A stretch of DNA of 64,000 nt. Origin: an uncultured Methylococcaceae bacterium. GTDB lineage: Bacteria > Pseudomonadota > Gammaproteobacteria > Methylococcales > Methylomonadaceae. Positions 23,401 to 34,105 of this stretch are shown piece after piece (position 1 is the stretch's first letter; every line of letters starts with the position of its first letter). The notes below the pieces were generated by a model that worked only from the letters and a program-made list of their open reading frames with translations, was not told where the DNA came from and searched no databases. The stretch is from NCBI GenBank assembly GCA_903945375.1, contig CAJAVP010000082.1, positions 1 through 64,000 of the forward strand. The letters are read 5' to 3'. The position numbers were made by a program, and so were the translations under genes.

Positions 23401-23529
23401 GCGCTGGCTTATATTGACATGGGGGATAGTGCTTCGGCTAAAGAAATTGCCTTAGAAGTGCTTGAAAAAGGAACACCTGAGCAAAAAATGGTCGCTCAAG
23501 CCTTATTGGCCGAAAACCATGATGAATAA
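20491..23529 (+). CDS. fimV: FimV-like polar hub / pilus assembly protein
   Basis: FimV is a peptidoglycan-linked inner membrane protein that organises the cell pole and type IV pili. The GTG start at 20491 is preceded by GGAG six bases away and opens with a clean signal peptide; an ATG at 20464 lacks that spacing. The 1012 aa product has the FimV N-terminal domain (GIGELKLHSALNQ), a LysM-like part (about 165-220), a coiled segment (about 335-360), a proline-rich linker, one membrane segment (about 455-475), a long acidic cytoplasmic region and the conserved C-terminal TPR-like end (KLDLALAYIDMGD). It ends the leuCDB-asd block, as in Pseudomonas, but truA does not follow. Confidence 0.9.
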   Translation: MRNLTKTLAVVSLLIPASGYPLGIGELKLHSALNQKLDAEVSLILSSDERLSEVKVNLAPPEKFDEAGVPWTYFLSKVKFEPKLANGSNIIKITSVEALKEPFLDILLEVSWAKGSLFREFTLLLDPPEVYRQATMPVMSSSANTGSDASTQRDRVRAENNLAPATSGAGEYGPTASNDTLWEIAERTSRGTGVTVEQMLMALYDNNPKAFYKPNVNALLAGKLLKIPRSETILKLSHKQAVNELNQQTRAWKHPQITEPALSNHQSVDEAPDNQLSLIAPGQDLIPENAKANSVKGQAATAEKTSNTTSPADPELTGVKTNKGTPIDGALEEKISALEKQLAVMQQLMALKDQQLAALQNQSQLKVTDKLTEQPANIEAPTDVSPKTVEPPVSKSKEETSSADLNPKPQPIAEPKPIPIPVPPKPVVKAIPPPPPAPLTDESDWYYLVAAGVGTGLLMLLGGLWWRQRQQEKGQAFELAFANTATLKAPNPGDIFANPESESALGLDLATEENIFASDFAIGDFDVVDVDQGEIDPISEADVYLAYGRYQQAEDLMRDAIMEQPDRDECKLKLLEIFYANNNKVAFETYASELISQGKQGDVVFWVKVIEMGSEICPNSSIFTSHYEVSQSYTSEGLAGNNDNTFDGMDFDLNSFEELFAKDSDEEIFGIKIDLLDEQALDESILELDKPANENNQLDSFESLDFDLSLFNDELKTEKTIPTIDKKINDKPEVKDLAYELDLSNDFNIDDNIDSLEITQATALTGETDLVAKVAGKTTISFDKKESVPFADLDQHSLDNPSLFDDFNIIEFTSSDTTNSIEKEKTNALSLGDTVLDDDFSALFADLSKPEESNTIEFTSEKIDHVDDLTALFTDSPVSKSPLLGTSSSLDKEIESLFGDFSGDSLSLEDNLSENYTSKDSLRDPLGENSIDSFANFDFTNDIDSIAKSPSNFGISNLDEMDEMETKLDLALAYIDMGDSASAKEIALEVLEKGTPEQKMVAQALLAENHDE

Positions 23530-23585
23530 AAAAGGCAGTGTCTCTTAAATCTACCAGATTAATCTATTACATAGGAGTTTTCGAT

Positions 23586-23957
23586 ATGAGAAAATATGTT
23601 TATTCGGTCATTATGGTATTGACCATTTCCATCGCCCATGCACAAGAGCCTGAAAGTTACCGCCGTTTAATCATGACAAAAGCAGGCGATGGCGTTATCA
23701 ATCTCCTAACTGCGCCATTGGAAATACCTAAAAACATTATTACAACAACAAATAACAATGATAACGTTATGTTTGGTTTATTTGGTGGAATGGTAAAAGG
23801 TGTTGTTAATACTATTGGACGTTCTAGCGTTGGCTTAGTCGATTTAATCACCGCGCCTATTCCCACTAAACCCATCGTTTATCCAATTAGAGTTTGGGAT
23901 GATTTCAATACGGATACCCAATATGGCGAGATATTTCGTACAACGACCAATAAATAA
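23586..23957 (+). CDS. TIGR04073-type (exosortase system-associated) secreted protein
   Basis: The start at 23586 follows GGAG by eight bases and gives 123 aa with a signal peptide ending AHA. The mature protein has RRLIMTKAGDGVINLLTAP, a Gly-rich hydrophobic segment (FGLFGGMVKGVV) and GLVDLITAPIPTKP, which matches my memory of the TIGR04073 family found beside exosortase/EPS systems. Function is unknown. It sits between fimV and the mla genes; no exosortase gene is in the window. Confidence 0.6.
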   Translation: MRKYVYSVIMVLTISIAHAQEPESYRRLIMTKAGDGVINLLTAPLEIPKNIITTTNNNDNVMFGLFGGMVKGVVNTIGRSSVGLVDLITAPIPTKPIVYPIRVWDDFNTDTQYGEIFRTTTNK

Positions 23958-24000
23958 CTGATGTTACACCGTATTACATACTTTTAATCGCCACGCGTGC

Positions 24001-24828
24001 ATGGATAATAACCCCCAACCTTCTAACAGCCTGGTATCCGTACGGAATTTATCTTTTTCCCGAGGCGACAAGAAAATTTTTGACGATATTTCACTGGATT
24101 TTGAGCGTGGCAAAATAACAGCCATCATGGGGCCTAGTGGAACCGGAAAAACAACCTTATTACGCTTGATTGGCGGACAACTATCACCGGATCAAGGGTC
24201 GATATGGGTGGATGGACAAAATGTCCATCACTTACGCCGTCATGAACTTTACACGTTGCGTAAACGCATGGGCATGTTATTTCAAAGCGGTGCGCTATTA
24301 ACCGACATGACTGTGTTCGACAATGTAGCGTTCCCGTTAAGGGAGCACACGCATTTATCAGAATCCATGATTCGCACCCTGGTTCTGATGAAATTACAAG
24401 CCGTAGGCTTGCGTGGCGCGAGACATCTGATGCCCAACGAATTATCCGGAGGTATGGCGAGGCGGATTGCATTAGCCCGAGCCATTGCGCTTGACCCCAT
24501 GATGATCATGTACGATGAACCTTTTACTGGTCAAGACCCTATTTCAATGGGGGCATTGGCGCATCTTATTAAATCCCTAAACAATACCTTAGGCTTGACC
24601 AGCATTATTGTTTCTCATGATGTGCATGAAACCTCCTTGATTGCGGATTATATTTATATGATATCTGAAAGCCGTATTGTCGGTCATGGCACACCCGAAG
24701 CCATGCGTCAATCAAACTCAGCATGGGTCGAGCAATTTATGACCGGCGCAGCCGACGGCCCTGTTCATTTTCATTACCCCGCGAAAGACTATATCGATGA
24801 CTTATTGTCTTCTGGAAAACGCTATTAA
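24001..24828 (+). CDS. mlaF: phospholipid transport ATPase MlaF
   Basis: MlaF powers the MlaFEDB complex that moves phospholipids between inner membrane and periplasm. The 275 aa ABC ATPase has Walker A GPSGTGKTT, signature LSGGMARR and Walker B MMIMYDEPFTGQDP, in which LSGGM(A/S)RR is a Mla hallmark. It is followed by mlaE after 12 bases. Confidence 0.94.
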   Translation: MDNNPQPSNSLVSVRNLSFSRGDKKIFDDISLDFERGKITAIMGPSGTGKTTLLRLIGGQLSPDQGSIWVDGQNVHHLRRHELYTLRKRMGMLFQSGALLTDMTVFDNVAFPLREHTHLSESMIRTLVLMKLQAVGLRGARHLMPNELSGGMARRIALARAIALDPMMIMYDEPFTGQDPISMGALAHLIKSLNNTLGLTSIIVSHDVHETSLIADYIYMISESRIVGHGTPEAMRQSNSAWVEQFMTGAADGPVHFHYPAKDYIDDLLSSGKRY

Positions 24829-24840
24829 GCCTCTGTAAAA

Positions 24841-25623
24841 ATGATTCAATACCTGCAAACTCTCGGCGCCCAAACACGAGCCAGCTTTACCAAACTTGGC
24901 AGAGCCACTTTATTTTTATTAGCCGTGCTATCCGGCATTCATAGCGTAGTGCCACGTCCCAAGCTGTTGCTCAATCAACTGTATTCAGTGGGGGTTTTAT
25001 CATTTCTGATTATTACTATTTCGGGTTTATTTGTCGGCATGGTGCTTGGTCTGCAAGGTTATTACACCTTATCTGATTTTGGTGCGGAGGAATCATTGGG
25101 CGTTATGGTGGCAACCTCGTTAGTCAGAGAACTCGGTCCCGTTGTTTCCGCACTGCTGTTTGCCGGTCGAGCCGGCTCCGCATTAACCGCAGAAATAGGA
25201 CTAATGAAAGCCACCGAGCAATTATCCGGCATGGAAATGATGGCGATTGATCCATTGAAACGCATTATCGCACCGCGTTTTTTAGCCGGTCTACTTTCCT
25301 TGCCGTTATTGTCGGCACTGTTTAGCGCGGTTGGTATTATTGGTGGCGAGTTAGTTGGCTCTGGCTTATTAGGCTTAGATGAGGGGGCTTATTGGTCACA
25401 AATGCAGGCTAAACTGGATTTTCAAGGTGATATTGTCAACGGCATCATCAAAAGTATCGCGTTCGCTTTTGTGACAACGTGGATTGCTTTGTTTGAAGGC
25501 TATGATGCAATACCCACGTCAGAAGGCGTTAGTCGCGCGACCACCCGCACTGTCGTTAATTCTGCCTTTAGTATTTTAGGGCTCGATTTTATTCTTACCG
25601 CTCTCATGTTTGGAGATCATTAA
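24841..25623 (+). CDS. mlaE: phospholipid transport permease MlaE
   Basis: MlaE is the inner-membrane permease of the Mla lipid transporter. The 260 aa product has five or so membrane segments and the family block [21 protein letters not shown] in its middle, plus the C-terminal [17 protein letters not shown] motif. It is followed by mlaD after three bases. Confidence 0.94.
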   Translation: MIQYLQTLGAQTRASFTKLGRATLFLLAVLSGIHSVVPRPKLLLNQLYSVGVLSFLIITISGLFVGMVLGLQGYYTLSDFGAEESLGVMVATSLVRELGPVVSALLFAGRAGSALTAEIGLMKATEQLSGMEMMAIDPLKRIIAPRFLAGLLSLPLLSALFSAVGIIGGELVGSGLLGLDEGAYWSQMQAKLDFQGDIVNGIIKSIAFAFVTTWIALFEGYDAIPTSEGVSRATTRTVVNSAFSILGLDFILTALMFGDH

Positions 25624-25626
25624 TCT

Positions 25627-26097
25627 ATGCAGCAAAGCAAAACACAAGATACTCTGGTTGGGCTGTTTGTCGCCGCCGGTATCGCTGGACTTTTCTTTCT
25701 AAGTTTTCAAGTCAGCAACTTAAGTTCTCTATCACAACGCGAAGGCTATACGATTACGGCACGCTTTGAAAACTCCGGTGGCTTAAAAGTTCGCTCTCCT
25801 GTATCAGCCGCCGGTGTAAAAATTGGTCAAGTCAGCCATATCTATTTTGACACCAAAACTTATCAATCCGTGGTTACCATGCGTATCGATAGCCAATACA
25901 ACACCTTACCCGACGATACCACCGCCAGCATCTTCACCGCCGGACTGCTTGGCGAACAATATGTTAATTTAGAACCCGGTGGCTCGGATTCTTTTCTAAA
26001 GGATAATAGCAAAATTGATATCACCCAGCCCGCGATCATTCTCGAAAAAGCGATTGGACAATTTTTGTTTAAAGCAGCGGAAGAAAAAAGTGAATAA
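25627..26097 (+). CDS. mlaD: phospholipid transport substrate-binding protein MlaD
   Basis: MlaD is the membrane-anchored MCE protein that forms a hexameric periplasmic channel. The 156 aa product has one N-terminal membrane segment (about 10-30) and one MCE domain (about 40-120, FENSGGLKVRSPVSAAGVKIG). It is followed immediately by mlaB rather than mlaC. Confidence 0.93.
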   Translation: MQQSKTQDTLVGLFVAAGIAGLFFLSFQVSNLSSLSQREGYTITARFENSGGLKVRSPVSAAGVKIGQVSHIYFDTKTYQSVVTMRIDSQYNTLPDDTTASIFTAGLLGEQYVNLEPGGSDSFLKDNSKIDITQPAIILEKAIGQFLFKAAEEKSE

Positions 26098-26401
26098 TTT
26101 GTTAATTATTGATGACGGTCATGGACATTTTGTCATCGATGGTGATTTAACTTTTTCTACAATCGACAAAGATACCGTAAAATCTTTCGTGTTCTTAAAC
26201 TCGGCAAAAGAAATCACCATTGACTTAGGGCATGTCAATAACACGGACAGTGCCGGTTTAGCGTTAATGATTGAATGGATAAGATATGCACGCAGTAAAC
26301 GAACACATTTAAGTTTTAAAAAAATCCCACAACAGCTGATTAATCTGGTCAAGCTCAGCGGCCTTGAAAACACCGGCTTTTTTTCTGCACACGATGGCTA
26401 A
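26090..26401 (+). CDS. mlaB: STAS protein MlaB
   Basis: MlaB is the cytoplasmic STAS subunit that stabilises MlaF. The GTG at 26090 gives 103 aa and overlaps mlaD by 8 bases, with GGAAG just upstream; TTG at 26099 is an alternative. The STAS motif NNTDSAGLALMIEWI places Ser at the family position. In E. coli mlaC lies between mlaD and mlaB; here it is absent, as is the BolA-like ibaG gene between mlaB and murA. Confidence 0.88.
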   Translation: MNNLLIIDDGHGHFVIDGDLTFSTIDKDTVKSFVFLNSAKEITIDLGHVNNTDSAGLALMIEWIRYARSKRTHLSFKKIPQQLINLVKLSGLENTGFFSAHDG

Positions 26402-27691
<1,290 letters not shown>

Positions 27692-27700
27692 GGTATTACC

Positions 27701-28336
27701 ATGCTAACCATCGCCGTATCAAAAGGCAGAATTTATGATGAAGCACTGCCCTTTCTTGCTGAAGCGGGCATTATCCCAACTGATGACCCGGCAACCTGTC
27801 GCAAATTGATTTTGCAAACCACCCGAGCCGATGTGCAATTAGTGATCATCCGTGCCACCGATGTCCCCACTTTTGTGGAATATGGTGCAGCCGACTTAGG
27901 CATTGCCGGCAAAGACGTCCTACTCGAACACGGCACAGAAGGCTTGTATGAACCCTTAGACTTGAATATTGCCCGCTGCCGGTTGATGACCGCCGCTCAC
28001 AAAGATGCGCCTCCCATTAGTGGACGAGTCCGGGTGGCGACCAAGTACGTTAAAACCGCGCAGCGTTATTTTGCCAGCCTAGGTATACAGGCTGAAATCA
28101 TCAAATTGTACGGCTCAATGGAGTTAGCTCCCTTAGTCGGATTAGCCGATTGCATCGTCGATTTGGTCGATACAGGTAACACCTTACGCGCCAATGACCT
28201 AGAGCCACGTGAGTTAATCCTCAACATCAGTTCCCGCTTAGTTGTTAATAAGGCGGCCATGAAAATGAAAAACCAAGCCATCTCGCTATTGTTAAATCAA
28301 TTTGAACAGACGCTTAAGCAAAGAACCCAACTATGA
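27701..28336 (+). CDS. hisG: ATP phosphoribosyltransferase, short form
   Basis: HisG joins ATP and PRPP in the first step of histidine synthesis. At 211 aa this is the short form, which lacks the C-terminal regulatory domain and in other bacteria needs HisZ for activity and feedback control. The PRPP-binding region near the end ([14 protein letters not shown]) is clear. hisZ is not in the window. The stop overlaps the hisD start by four bases. Confidence 0.95.
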   Translation: MLTIAVSKGRIYDEALPFLAEAGIIPTDDPATCRKLILQTTRADVQLVIIRATDVPTFVEYGAADLGIAGKDVLLEHGTEGLYEPLDLNIARCRLMTAAHKDAPPISGRVRVATKYVKTAQRYFASLGIQAEIIKLYGSMELAPLVGLADCIVDLVDTGNTLRANDLEPRELILNISSRLVVNKAAMKMKNQAISLLLNQFEQTLKQRTQL

Positions 28337-29637
28337 TCGACTTAAAAATAACTCGGCTGAATGCCTCAACCGATACCTTCAGTCAACAACTGGATAATTT
28401 ACTCGCATGGAATGAGACCGACGATTTAGCATTACACCAACGGGTTCGCGACATTATTGCGGATGTCAAAACTAACGGGGATCAAGCCTTAATTGACTAC
28501 ACCAACCGTTTTGATCATTGCCACATTCAAGCCGCCAGCGAATTAGAGCTGTCCAAAACCCAGCTCCAACAAGCCTGGGAAAGCCTACCAAAAGAACAAG
28601 CCGATGCGCTACAAATAGCCGCCGACAGAATCCGGGCTTATGCTGAGCAGCAAAAACTCAGCTCTTGGCAGTATCAGGAAGCCGATGGCACCGTACTGGG
28701 ACAAAAAATCACCGCACTTGATCGTGTGGGACTTTATGTTCCGGGCGGCAAAGCTGCCTACCCGTCTTCGGTACTCATGAACGCCATTCCGGCAAATGTT
28801 GCCGGTGTCGGTGAGTTAATCATGGTCGTGCCAACGCCAAATGGCGAAACCAACGCCTTGGTTTTAGCCGCAGCTTATCTGGCAGGTGTTGATCGTGCGT
28901 TTACCATCGGTGGCGCACAAGCAATTGCGGCACTGGCTTATGGCACTGAGAGTATTCCAGCAGTTGCCAAAATCGTAGGACCTGGCAATATTTATGTTGC
29001 CACAGCTAAAAAATTAGTCTTTGGGCACGTTGGCATCGACATGATTGCCGGCCCTTCTGAAATTCTTATTATTTGTGATGGCAACACTTCACCTGATTGG
29101 ATTGCTATGGATTTATTTTCGCAAGCGGAACACGACGAAAATGCCCAAGCCATTTTAATCAGCGTAGATGAACAATTCCTAGATGCCGTAGAACAAAGCA
29201 TCAACAAATTGCTTTTTGAAATGGAACGCGCCGATATTATCAAAGCATCGTTATTGGCGCGTGGTGCATTCATCAAAGTCCAGGACTTAGATCAAGCAGC
29301 AGACATTGCTAATCGCATTGCCCCTGAACATTTAGAACTTTCTGTTGCAGACCCTGACCGCTTATGCCAAAAAATTCGTCATGCAGGTGCGATTTTTATG
29401 GGGCGATATACCGCTGAAGCTTTAGGCGATTACTGTGCTGGTCCCAATCATGTCTTACCTACGTCCAGCACAGCACGTTTCTCGTCACCTCTGGGCGTTT
29501 ATGATTTCCAAAAACGCAGTAGCTTAATCTATTGCTCAGAACTAGGCGCCGCAACGCTAGGACAAACCGCTTCTATCTTAGCCCGAGGCGAAAGTTTGAC
29601 TGCTCATGCACGATCAGCAGAATATCGCATTAAATAA
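28333..29637 (+). CDS. hisD: histidinol dehydrogenase
   Basis: HisD carries out the two NAD-dependent oxidations of histidinol to histidine using zinc. The 434 aa product has [14 protein letters not shown], the [12 protein letters not shown] block and [12 protein letters not shown], with the metal-binding His and Asp residues expected. It is coupled to hisG by ATGA and is followed by hisC. Confidence 0.96.
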   Translation: MIDLKITRLNASTDTFSQQLDNLLAWNETDDLALHQRVRDIIADVKTNGDQALIDYTNRFDHCHIQAASELELSKTQLQQAWESLPKEQADALQIAADRIRAYAEQQKLSSWQYQEADGTVLGQKITALDRVGLYVPGGKAAYPSSVLMNAIPANVAGVGELIMVVPTPNGETNALVLAAAYLAGVDRAFTIGGAQAIAALAYGTESIPAVAKIVGPGNIYVATAKKLVFGHVGIDMIAGPSEILIICDGNTSPDWIAMDLFSQAEHDENAQAILISVDEQFLDAVEQSINKLLFEMERADIIKASLLARGAFIKVQDLDQAADIANRIAPEHLELSVADPDRLCQKIRHAGAIFMGRYTAEALGDYCAGPNHVLPTSSTARFSSPLGVYDFQKRSSLIYCSELGAATLGQTASILARGESLTAHARSAEYRIK

Positions 29638-29670
29638 CCCTTAAGCCTTCTCTTACTCTACTTTCGACCC

Positions 29671-30750
29671 ATGATGCAATCCTCACTGATCTCTTCTCTT
29701 TTCCGCAAAGAAGTGCAAGCCCTCTCGGCTTACAAAGTCGCCGATGCTAAGGGCTTAATCAAACTAGATGCAATGGAAAATCCTTACAGTTGGCCAGAAG
29801 AACTCAAAAACCAATGGGTAGAAGAACTGAAGGACTGCGAATTAAATCGCTATCCAGACCCTGAAGCGAGGCTATTAGCAGACACGCTCCGCATTCATGA
29901 TGCTATTCCTGAATGTTGTGATATTTTGCTAGGTAATGGTTCTGATGAAATTATCCAGATGTTGCTCATGGCATTAACACCTGGCGCTGCCGTACTTTCT
30001 ACTACGCCTAGTTTTGTTATGTACCGTCAAATTAGCCTGAGTTTAGGCTTGTATTTTCACGGGATAGCTCTGCAAGATGATTTTGGTTTAGACGTCCCTG
30101 CCATGCTTGCAGCCATTGCACAACATCAACCCGCTGTTATTTTCCTCGCTTATCCCAATAACCCGACCGGCAATTTATTTGAAGCGGAGGCAGTACACCG
30201 CATCATCAAAGCCAGCTCTGGCTTGGTTATCATTGATGAAGCTTACGCGCCCTTTGCGGATGCTAGCTTTATGGCGCAACTGGCTAACTACGATAACTTG
30301 CTAGTCATGCGTACACTGTCCAAAATGGGATTAGCTGGATTACGGCTGGGCTATCTTATGGGGCATCCGGATCTTATTCAGCAACTCAATAAAATAAGAT
30401 TACCTTATAATATCAATATATTAAGTCAGGTCAGTGCAAAATTTGCGTTAACACACCCCACTGTCTTTGATACACAAAGCCAAATGATTTGTAAACATCG
30501 CCGTCACGTTTTTGAACAACTCAGCGGTATACCCGAAATCACAGCGTATCCTAGTTCAGCCAACTTTATACTGTTCAGAACGCCTCTCGATCAAGCAGAC
30601 TCTATTTTTTCAGCCATCAAACAGCAAGGGGTATTAATCAAAAACCTCAGTGCCCAAGGTGGACTGCTACGTGATTGTCTAAGGGTGACTGTTGGTACTG
30701 AAACTGAAAACGAGGCTTTTATTAACGCATTGCAAAACAGTTTACGTTAA
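29671..30750 (+). CDS. hisC: histidinol-phosphate aminotransferase
   Basis: HisC transfers an amino group to imidazole acetol phosphate using pyridoxal phosphate. The 359 aa product has LGNGSDEIIQMLL, YPNNPTGN, VIIDEAYAPF and the PLP lysine in TLSKMGLAGLRLGY. It is the last gene of the mla-murA-his run; 362 bases without a gene follow. Confidence 0.94.
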   Translation: MMQSSLISSLFRKEVQALSAYKVADAKGLIKLDAMENPYSWPEELKNQWVEELKDCELNRYPDPEARLLADTLRIHDAIPECCDILLGNGSDEIIQMLLMALTPGAAVLSTTPSFVMYRQISLSLGLYFHGIALQDDFGLDVPAMLAAIAQHQPAVIFLAYPNNPTGNLFEAEAVHRIIKASSGLVIIDEAYAPFADASFMAQLANYDNLLVMRTLSKMGLAGLRLGYLMGHPDLIQQLNKIRLPYNINILSQVSAKFALTHPTVFDTQSQMICKHRRHVFEQLSGIPEITAYPSSANFILFRTPLDQADSIFSAIKQQGVLIKNLSAQGGLLRDCLRVTVGTETENEAFINALQNSLR

Positions 30751-31112
30751 CTGCAAAACGCTTAGTGCTATTGCGTTTTCAGATTAGGTGAATACTCTTT
30801 TTACTGTTCTTAACCGCTGTTAATACTTAAGTAGGGTTTATAAGTTTACTAACATTATGGATTATCAGTGGGCGCGGCTTTAGCCGCGATAATCGCGACT
30901 AAAGCCAAAGCTGCCCCACTTTTGTTAAAAAGCTTTTGCACGACTACTTATATCGACCTAAATCTTGCCGTCATCGGTTAGAATAGTCACTCATTTTATA
31001 CACTCTATAAACATTTCAGTGCAAATACTTCAAATCCTCTAGCGTCTAGTGGTATATTTGCAGGGAAAAAAACGGTGCAATACGGCACGAACTTAATGAG
31101 GAGAGTTCCATA
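30751..31112. other. intergenic region between hisC and petA
   Basis: No gene is seen. The stretch holds a long imperfect palindrome at 30867-30920 and a smaller AAAAAGCTTTT hairpin seed just after it. GAGGAGAG before 31113 is the petA ribosome binding site. The petA promoter must lie here, but I could not pick out a convincing -35/-10 pair. Confidence 0.4.
30867..30920. repeat. REP-like long palindrome
   Basis: AGTGGG...GCGGCTTTAG...CGCGAT pairs with ATCGCG...CTAAAGC...CCCACT, with a few bulges, over 54 bases. GC-rich palindromes built on 'GCGGCTTTAGCCGCG' are dispersed in many bacterial genomes. It could also act as the his operon terminator, although a T run is poor. Confidence 0.65.
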
Positions 31113-31712
31113 ATGATAAATGAAGGCGTGGATAATTCTAAACGCCAGTTTTTAACCTCAGCATTAACCGTGGTTGGCGCGGTTGGTACAGGTTATTTAG
31201 CTGTTCCCTTTCTGGCTCAAATGCAACCGAGTGTCAAAGCAATGGCTGCTGGCGCACCTGTTGAAGTTGACATCAGTAAAATTGAACCCGGTCAATTAAT
31301 CCGTGTTGCGTGGCGTGGCAAGCCCGTATGGATTTTGAGCCGAACACCAGAAGCTCTGGCAACCCTAAAAACTCTCGATTCACAGCTTAGAGATCCCCAG
31401 TCGCAACAGTCTAGCCAGCCGGACTACAGCAAAAATGCGTTACGCTCCATTAAACCAGAGATTTTTGTTGCTGTTGGTTTATGTACGCATTTGGGTTGCT
31501 CGCCAACTTTTCGTCCAGAAATTGCCCCCAATGATTTAGGTGATAAATGGCAAGGTGGTTTCTTTTGTCCTTGTCATGGTTCTTGGTTTGATTTAGCCGG
31601 TCGTGTTTATCAAGGTGTACCGGCGCCGACCAACCTGGAGATTCCACCTTACCGTTATATAACGGATACCTTAATTATTGTTGGTGAAACTACTGGGGAG
31701 AAAACTGCATGA
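31113..31712 (+). CDS. petA: ubiquinol-cytochrome c reductase Rieske iron-sulfur subunit
   Basis: This is the Rieske subunit of the cytochrome bc1 complex. The 199 aa product has a twin-arginine-like KRQFLTS followed by a membrane anchor (about 14-33) and the [2Fe-2S] ligand boxes CTHLGC and CPCHGSWFD. An unusually clear GAGGAGAG ribosome binding site precedes it. Its stop overlaps the cytochrome b start by four bases. Confidence 0.95.
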   Translation: MINEGVDNSKRQFLTSALTVVGAVGTGYLAVPFLAQMQPSVKAMAAGAPVEVDISKIEPGQLIRVAWRGKPVWILSRTPEALATLKTLDSQLRDPQSQQSSQPDYSKNALRSIKPEIFVAVGLCTHLGCSPTFRPEIAPNDLGDKWQGGFFCPCHGSWFDLAGRVYQGVPAPTNLEIPPYRYITDTLIIVGETTGEKTA

Positions 31713-33139
31713 AAATTAACCGTCTTGCCCTATGCGGCAACTGGATATTAGAGCGTTTCCCACTCGCCAAAGTTTGGGAAGAGCATATGACGCATTACTA
31801 TGCGCCCAAAAATTTCAACTTTTGGTATTTTTTCGGTTCACTTGCCTTACTGGTATTGGTCAATCAGTTTGTCACGGGTATTTTATTGACCATGAACTAC
31901 AAACCAGATGCTAAACTGGCTTTCGACTCCGTTGAGTACATTATGCGCGATGTTCATTGGGGCTGGTTGGTGCGCTATATGCACTCTACTGGTGCCTCAG
32001 CATTTTTCATCGTGATTTACTTGCACATGTTCCGGGGGTTAATGTACGGATCATTTAAACAACCCCGTGAGTTAATCTGGATATTTGGAATGCTGTTGTT
32101 TGTTGCACTCATGGCTGAAGCCTTCATGGGTTATTTATTGCCTTGGGGACAAATGTCATACTGGGGGGCGCAAGTAATTATTTCCCTCTTCAGTGCTATT
32201 CCTGTTATCGGCGATGATTTATCACTCTGGGTACGTGGTGATTATGTGGTATCCGATGCGACGCTCAATCGCTTTTTTGCCTTTCATGTTATCTCGGTAC
32301 CCTTAGTTTTGGTGATGCTGGTTTTTCTTCATATCGTTGCGCTACATGAAGTTGGCTCTAATAACCCTGATGGGATTGAAATCAAAAAATACAAAGATGC
32401 CAACGGGATACCCTTAGATGGCATTCCATTTCATCCTTACTACACCGTCAAAGATGTCGTCGGTGTTGCTGTCTTCCTAGTATTTTTTGCAACAGTCATT
32501 TTTTATATGCCAGAAATGGGCGGGTATTTTCTTGAACACGCCAATTTCATTCCAGCAGACCCCATGAAAACGCCTGAGCATATCGCGCCGGTGTGGTATT
32601 TCACGCCTTTTTACGCCATTCTTAGAGCGATTCCAGATAAATTTGCCGGTGTCATTGGTATGGGCGGTGCGATTGTCGTACTGTTCTTGCTGCCTTGGCT
32701 GGATCGCAATCCTGTTAAATCAATTCGGTATCGCAGCGGCATTTACAAAAAAGCTTTACTCTTACTGGTGATTAGTTTTATCGGACTGGGTTACTTAGGC
32801 ACTCAGCCTGCAACCCCTGAATTAACCCTCATTGCCCGCTTCCTGACGGCGATTTATTTTGGCTTTTTCTTACTCATGCCTATTTATACGCGCTGGGAAA
32901 AAACCAAGCCAGTACCCACCCGAGTAACCGAGGTACACAGTCTTGAAGAGCAACTGCATAGTCTTGAAGAACAGTTACCTGCATTGCTTGAAGAAATCAC
33001 GGAATTAAAGCCCAAAGCCACGTCAGAAATCAGCGACCCTGCTTTTAGAAGCTCCTTTTTTAGAAGAAGACCGAATCCTGAAGGCATATTCAATGTGATG
33101 ACTCGACTGGGCAAAAAAATAAAAGCGAGCCTTGACTGA
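31709..33139 (+). CDS. petB: cytochrome b of the bc1 complex with a C-terminal extension
   Basis: Cytochrome b carries both haems and the quinol sites of bc1. The 476 aa protein has haem ligand pairs His92/His106 and His193/His208. The usual PEWY loop reads PVWY (APVWYFTPFYAILR), a form I recall from other beta/gammaproteobacteria. After the last membrane segment it has a soluble tail of about 68 residues starting near 409, with a duplicated HSLEEQL heptad pattern and a basic end. The fused full-length form (not split b6/IV) is clear. It overlaps petC by eight bases. Confidence 0.94.
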   Translation: MKINRLALCGNWILERFPLAKVWEEHMTHYYAPKNFNFWYFFGSLALLVLVNQFVTGILLTMNYKPDAKLAFDSVEYIMRDVHWGWLVRYMHSTGASAFFIVIYLHMFRGLMYGSFKQPRELIWIFGMLLFVALMAEAFMGYLLPWGQMSYWGAQVIISLFSAIPVIGDDLSLWVRGDYVVSDATLNRFFAFHVISVPLVLVMLVFLHIVALHEVGSNNPDGIEIKKYKDANGIPLDGIPFHPYYTVKDVVGVAVFLVFFATVIFYMPEMGGYFLEHANFIPADPMKTPEHIAPVWYFTPFYAILRAIPDKFAGVIGMGGAIVVLFLLPWLDRNPVKSIRYRSGIYKKALLLLVISFIGLGYLGTQPATPELTLIARFLTAIYFGFFLLMPIYTRWEKTKPVPTRVTEVHSLEEQLHSLEEQLPALLEEITELKPKATSEISDPAFRSSFFRRRPNPEGIFNVMTRLGKKIKASLD

Positions 33140-33875
33140 TATGAGCCTAATTAATATGAAACTGATAACTACCTTTTTACTATTGTCTACGCTTGCGTTT
33201 GGATCTGTGGCATCTGAATCAACCCATTTGCAAAGTGCCAAAATTGACTTAACCGACAAAGTATCACTATTACGTGGTGCAAAACATTTTGTGACGTATT
33301 GTTTGGGTTGTCACTCCGCCAAATACATGCGCTATTTACGCATTGCGATAGATGCTGGCGTTGATGAAAAAACGGTACTGAATGAAATTGCACCTGTTGG
33401 AGCATCCATCTACGACCAATTGCACAGTGCCATGAACAAACATGATGCTGAAAAATGGTTTGGGACTCAGCCACCGGATTTATCACTCATTGCCCGTTCG
33501 CGTGGCGCAGACTGGTTATATAGCTATCTTAAGAGCTATTACATTGATCCAAGTCGTCCATTTGGCGTAAACAATACAGTATTTGAAGATACGGCGATGC
33601 CTAATCCCTTATGGCAACTGCAAGGTGAGCAACACGCTGAACAAAGAAAAACCATTTGGGGCGATTACACACAATTAGTTCTCAATGAACCTGGTAAACT
33701 TTCTGAAAAAGAATTTGATTTGTTTGTCAAAGACTTAGTTAATTTTTTGGTTTATGTCGGTGAGCCTGTGCAATTAGAAAGACAACAACTAGGTAAATAT
33801 GTCCTACTGTTCTTAGCCCTCTTTACGATTATTGCGTATTTACTCAAGAAAGAATATTGGCGAGATATTCATTAA
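33132..33875 (+). CDS. petC: cytochrome c1 of the bc1 complex
   Basis: Cytochrome c1 passes electrons from the Rieske centre to soluble cytochrome c. The 247 aa product has a signal peptide (about 9-28), haem motif CLGCH at 57-61, the sixth-ligand Met in TAMPNPLW and a C-terminal membrane anchor (about 218-238). An alternative start at the internal ATG nine residues in is possible. A terminator-like hairpin follows. Confidence 0.94.
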   Translation: MTDMSLINMKLITTFLLLSTLAFGSVASESTHLQSAKIDLTDKVSLLRGAKHFVTYCLGCHSAKYMRYLRIAIDAGVDEKTVLNEIAPVGASIYDQLHSAMNKHDAEKWFGTQPPDLSLIARSRGADWLYSYLKSYYIDPSRPFGVNNTVFEDTAMPNPLWQLQGEQHAEQRKTIWGDYTQLVLNEPGKLSEKEFDLFVKDLVNFLVYVGEPVQLERQQLGKYVLLFLALFTIIAYLLKKEYWRDIH

Positions 33876-33905
33876 CGTAAAACGCTTAATCTAAGCCCTT
33901 TTAAG

Positions 33906-33949
33906 AAAGAGTGATGGTGGATTGATTTTAAAATCCCCATCCTCTTTTT
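33906..33949 (+). terminator. terminator of the petABC operon
   Basis: AAAGAG-GATGG-GGATT pairs with AATCC-CCATC-CTCTTT with two small bulges, and ends in TTTTT. It lies about 30 bases after the petC stop. Confidence 0.75.
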
Positions 33950-34105
33950 CTAAGAGCGAGGGCTCTATCGTTATCTTTTAAGGCATAATCTTCATATTCC
34001 ACACCTTAAGTTAGGCATTGCTCAGCATAAGCCACAAAAACAGCCTATTTTTATGCTACAATGCCCTCCTTTTATTACCCAATAGATTCAAAGAGGTTGT
34101 TATTT

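Noticed and set aside
32570-32640. PVWY in cytochrome b as a novel quinol-site change
   Set aside because: I recall the same PVWY loop in other beta- and gammaproteobacterial cytochrome b proteins, so it is not a special feature of this window.
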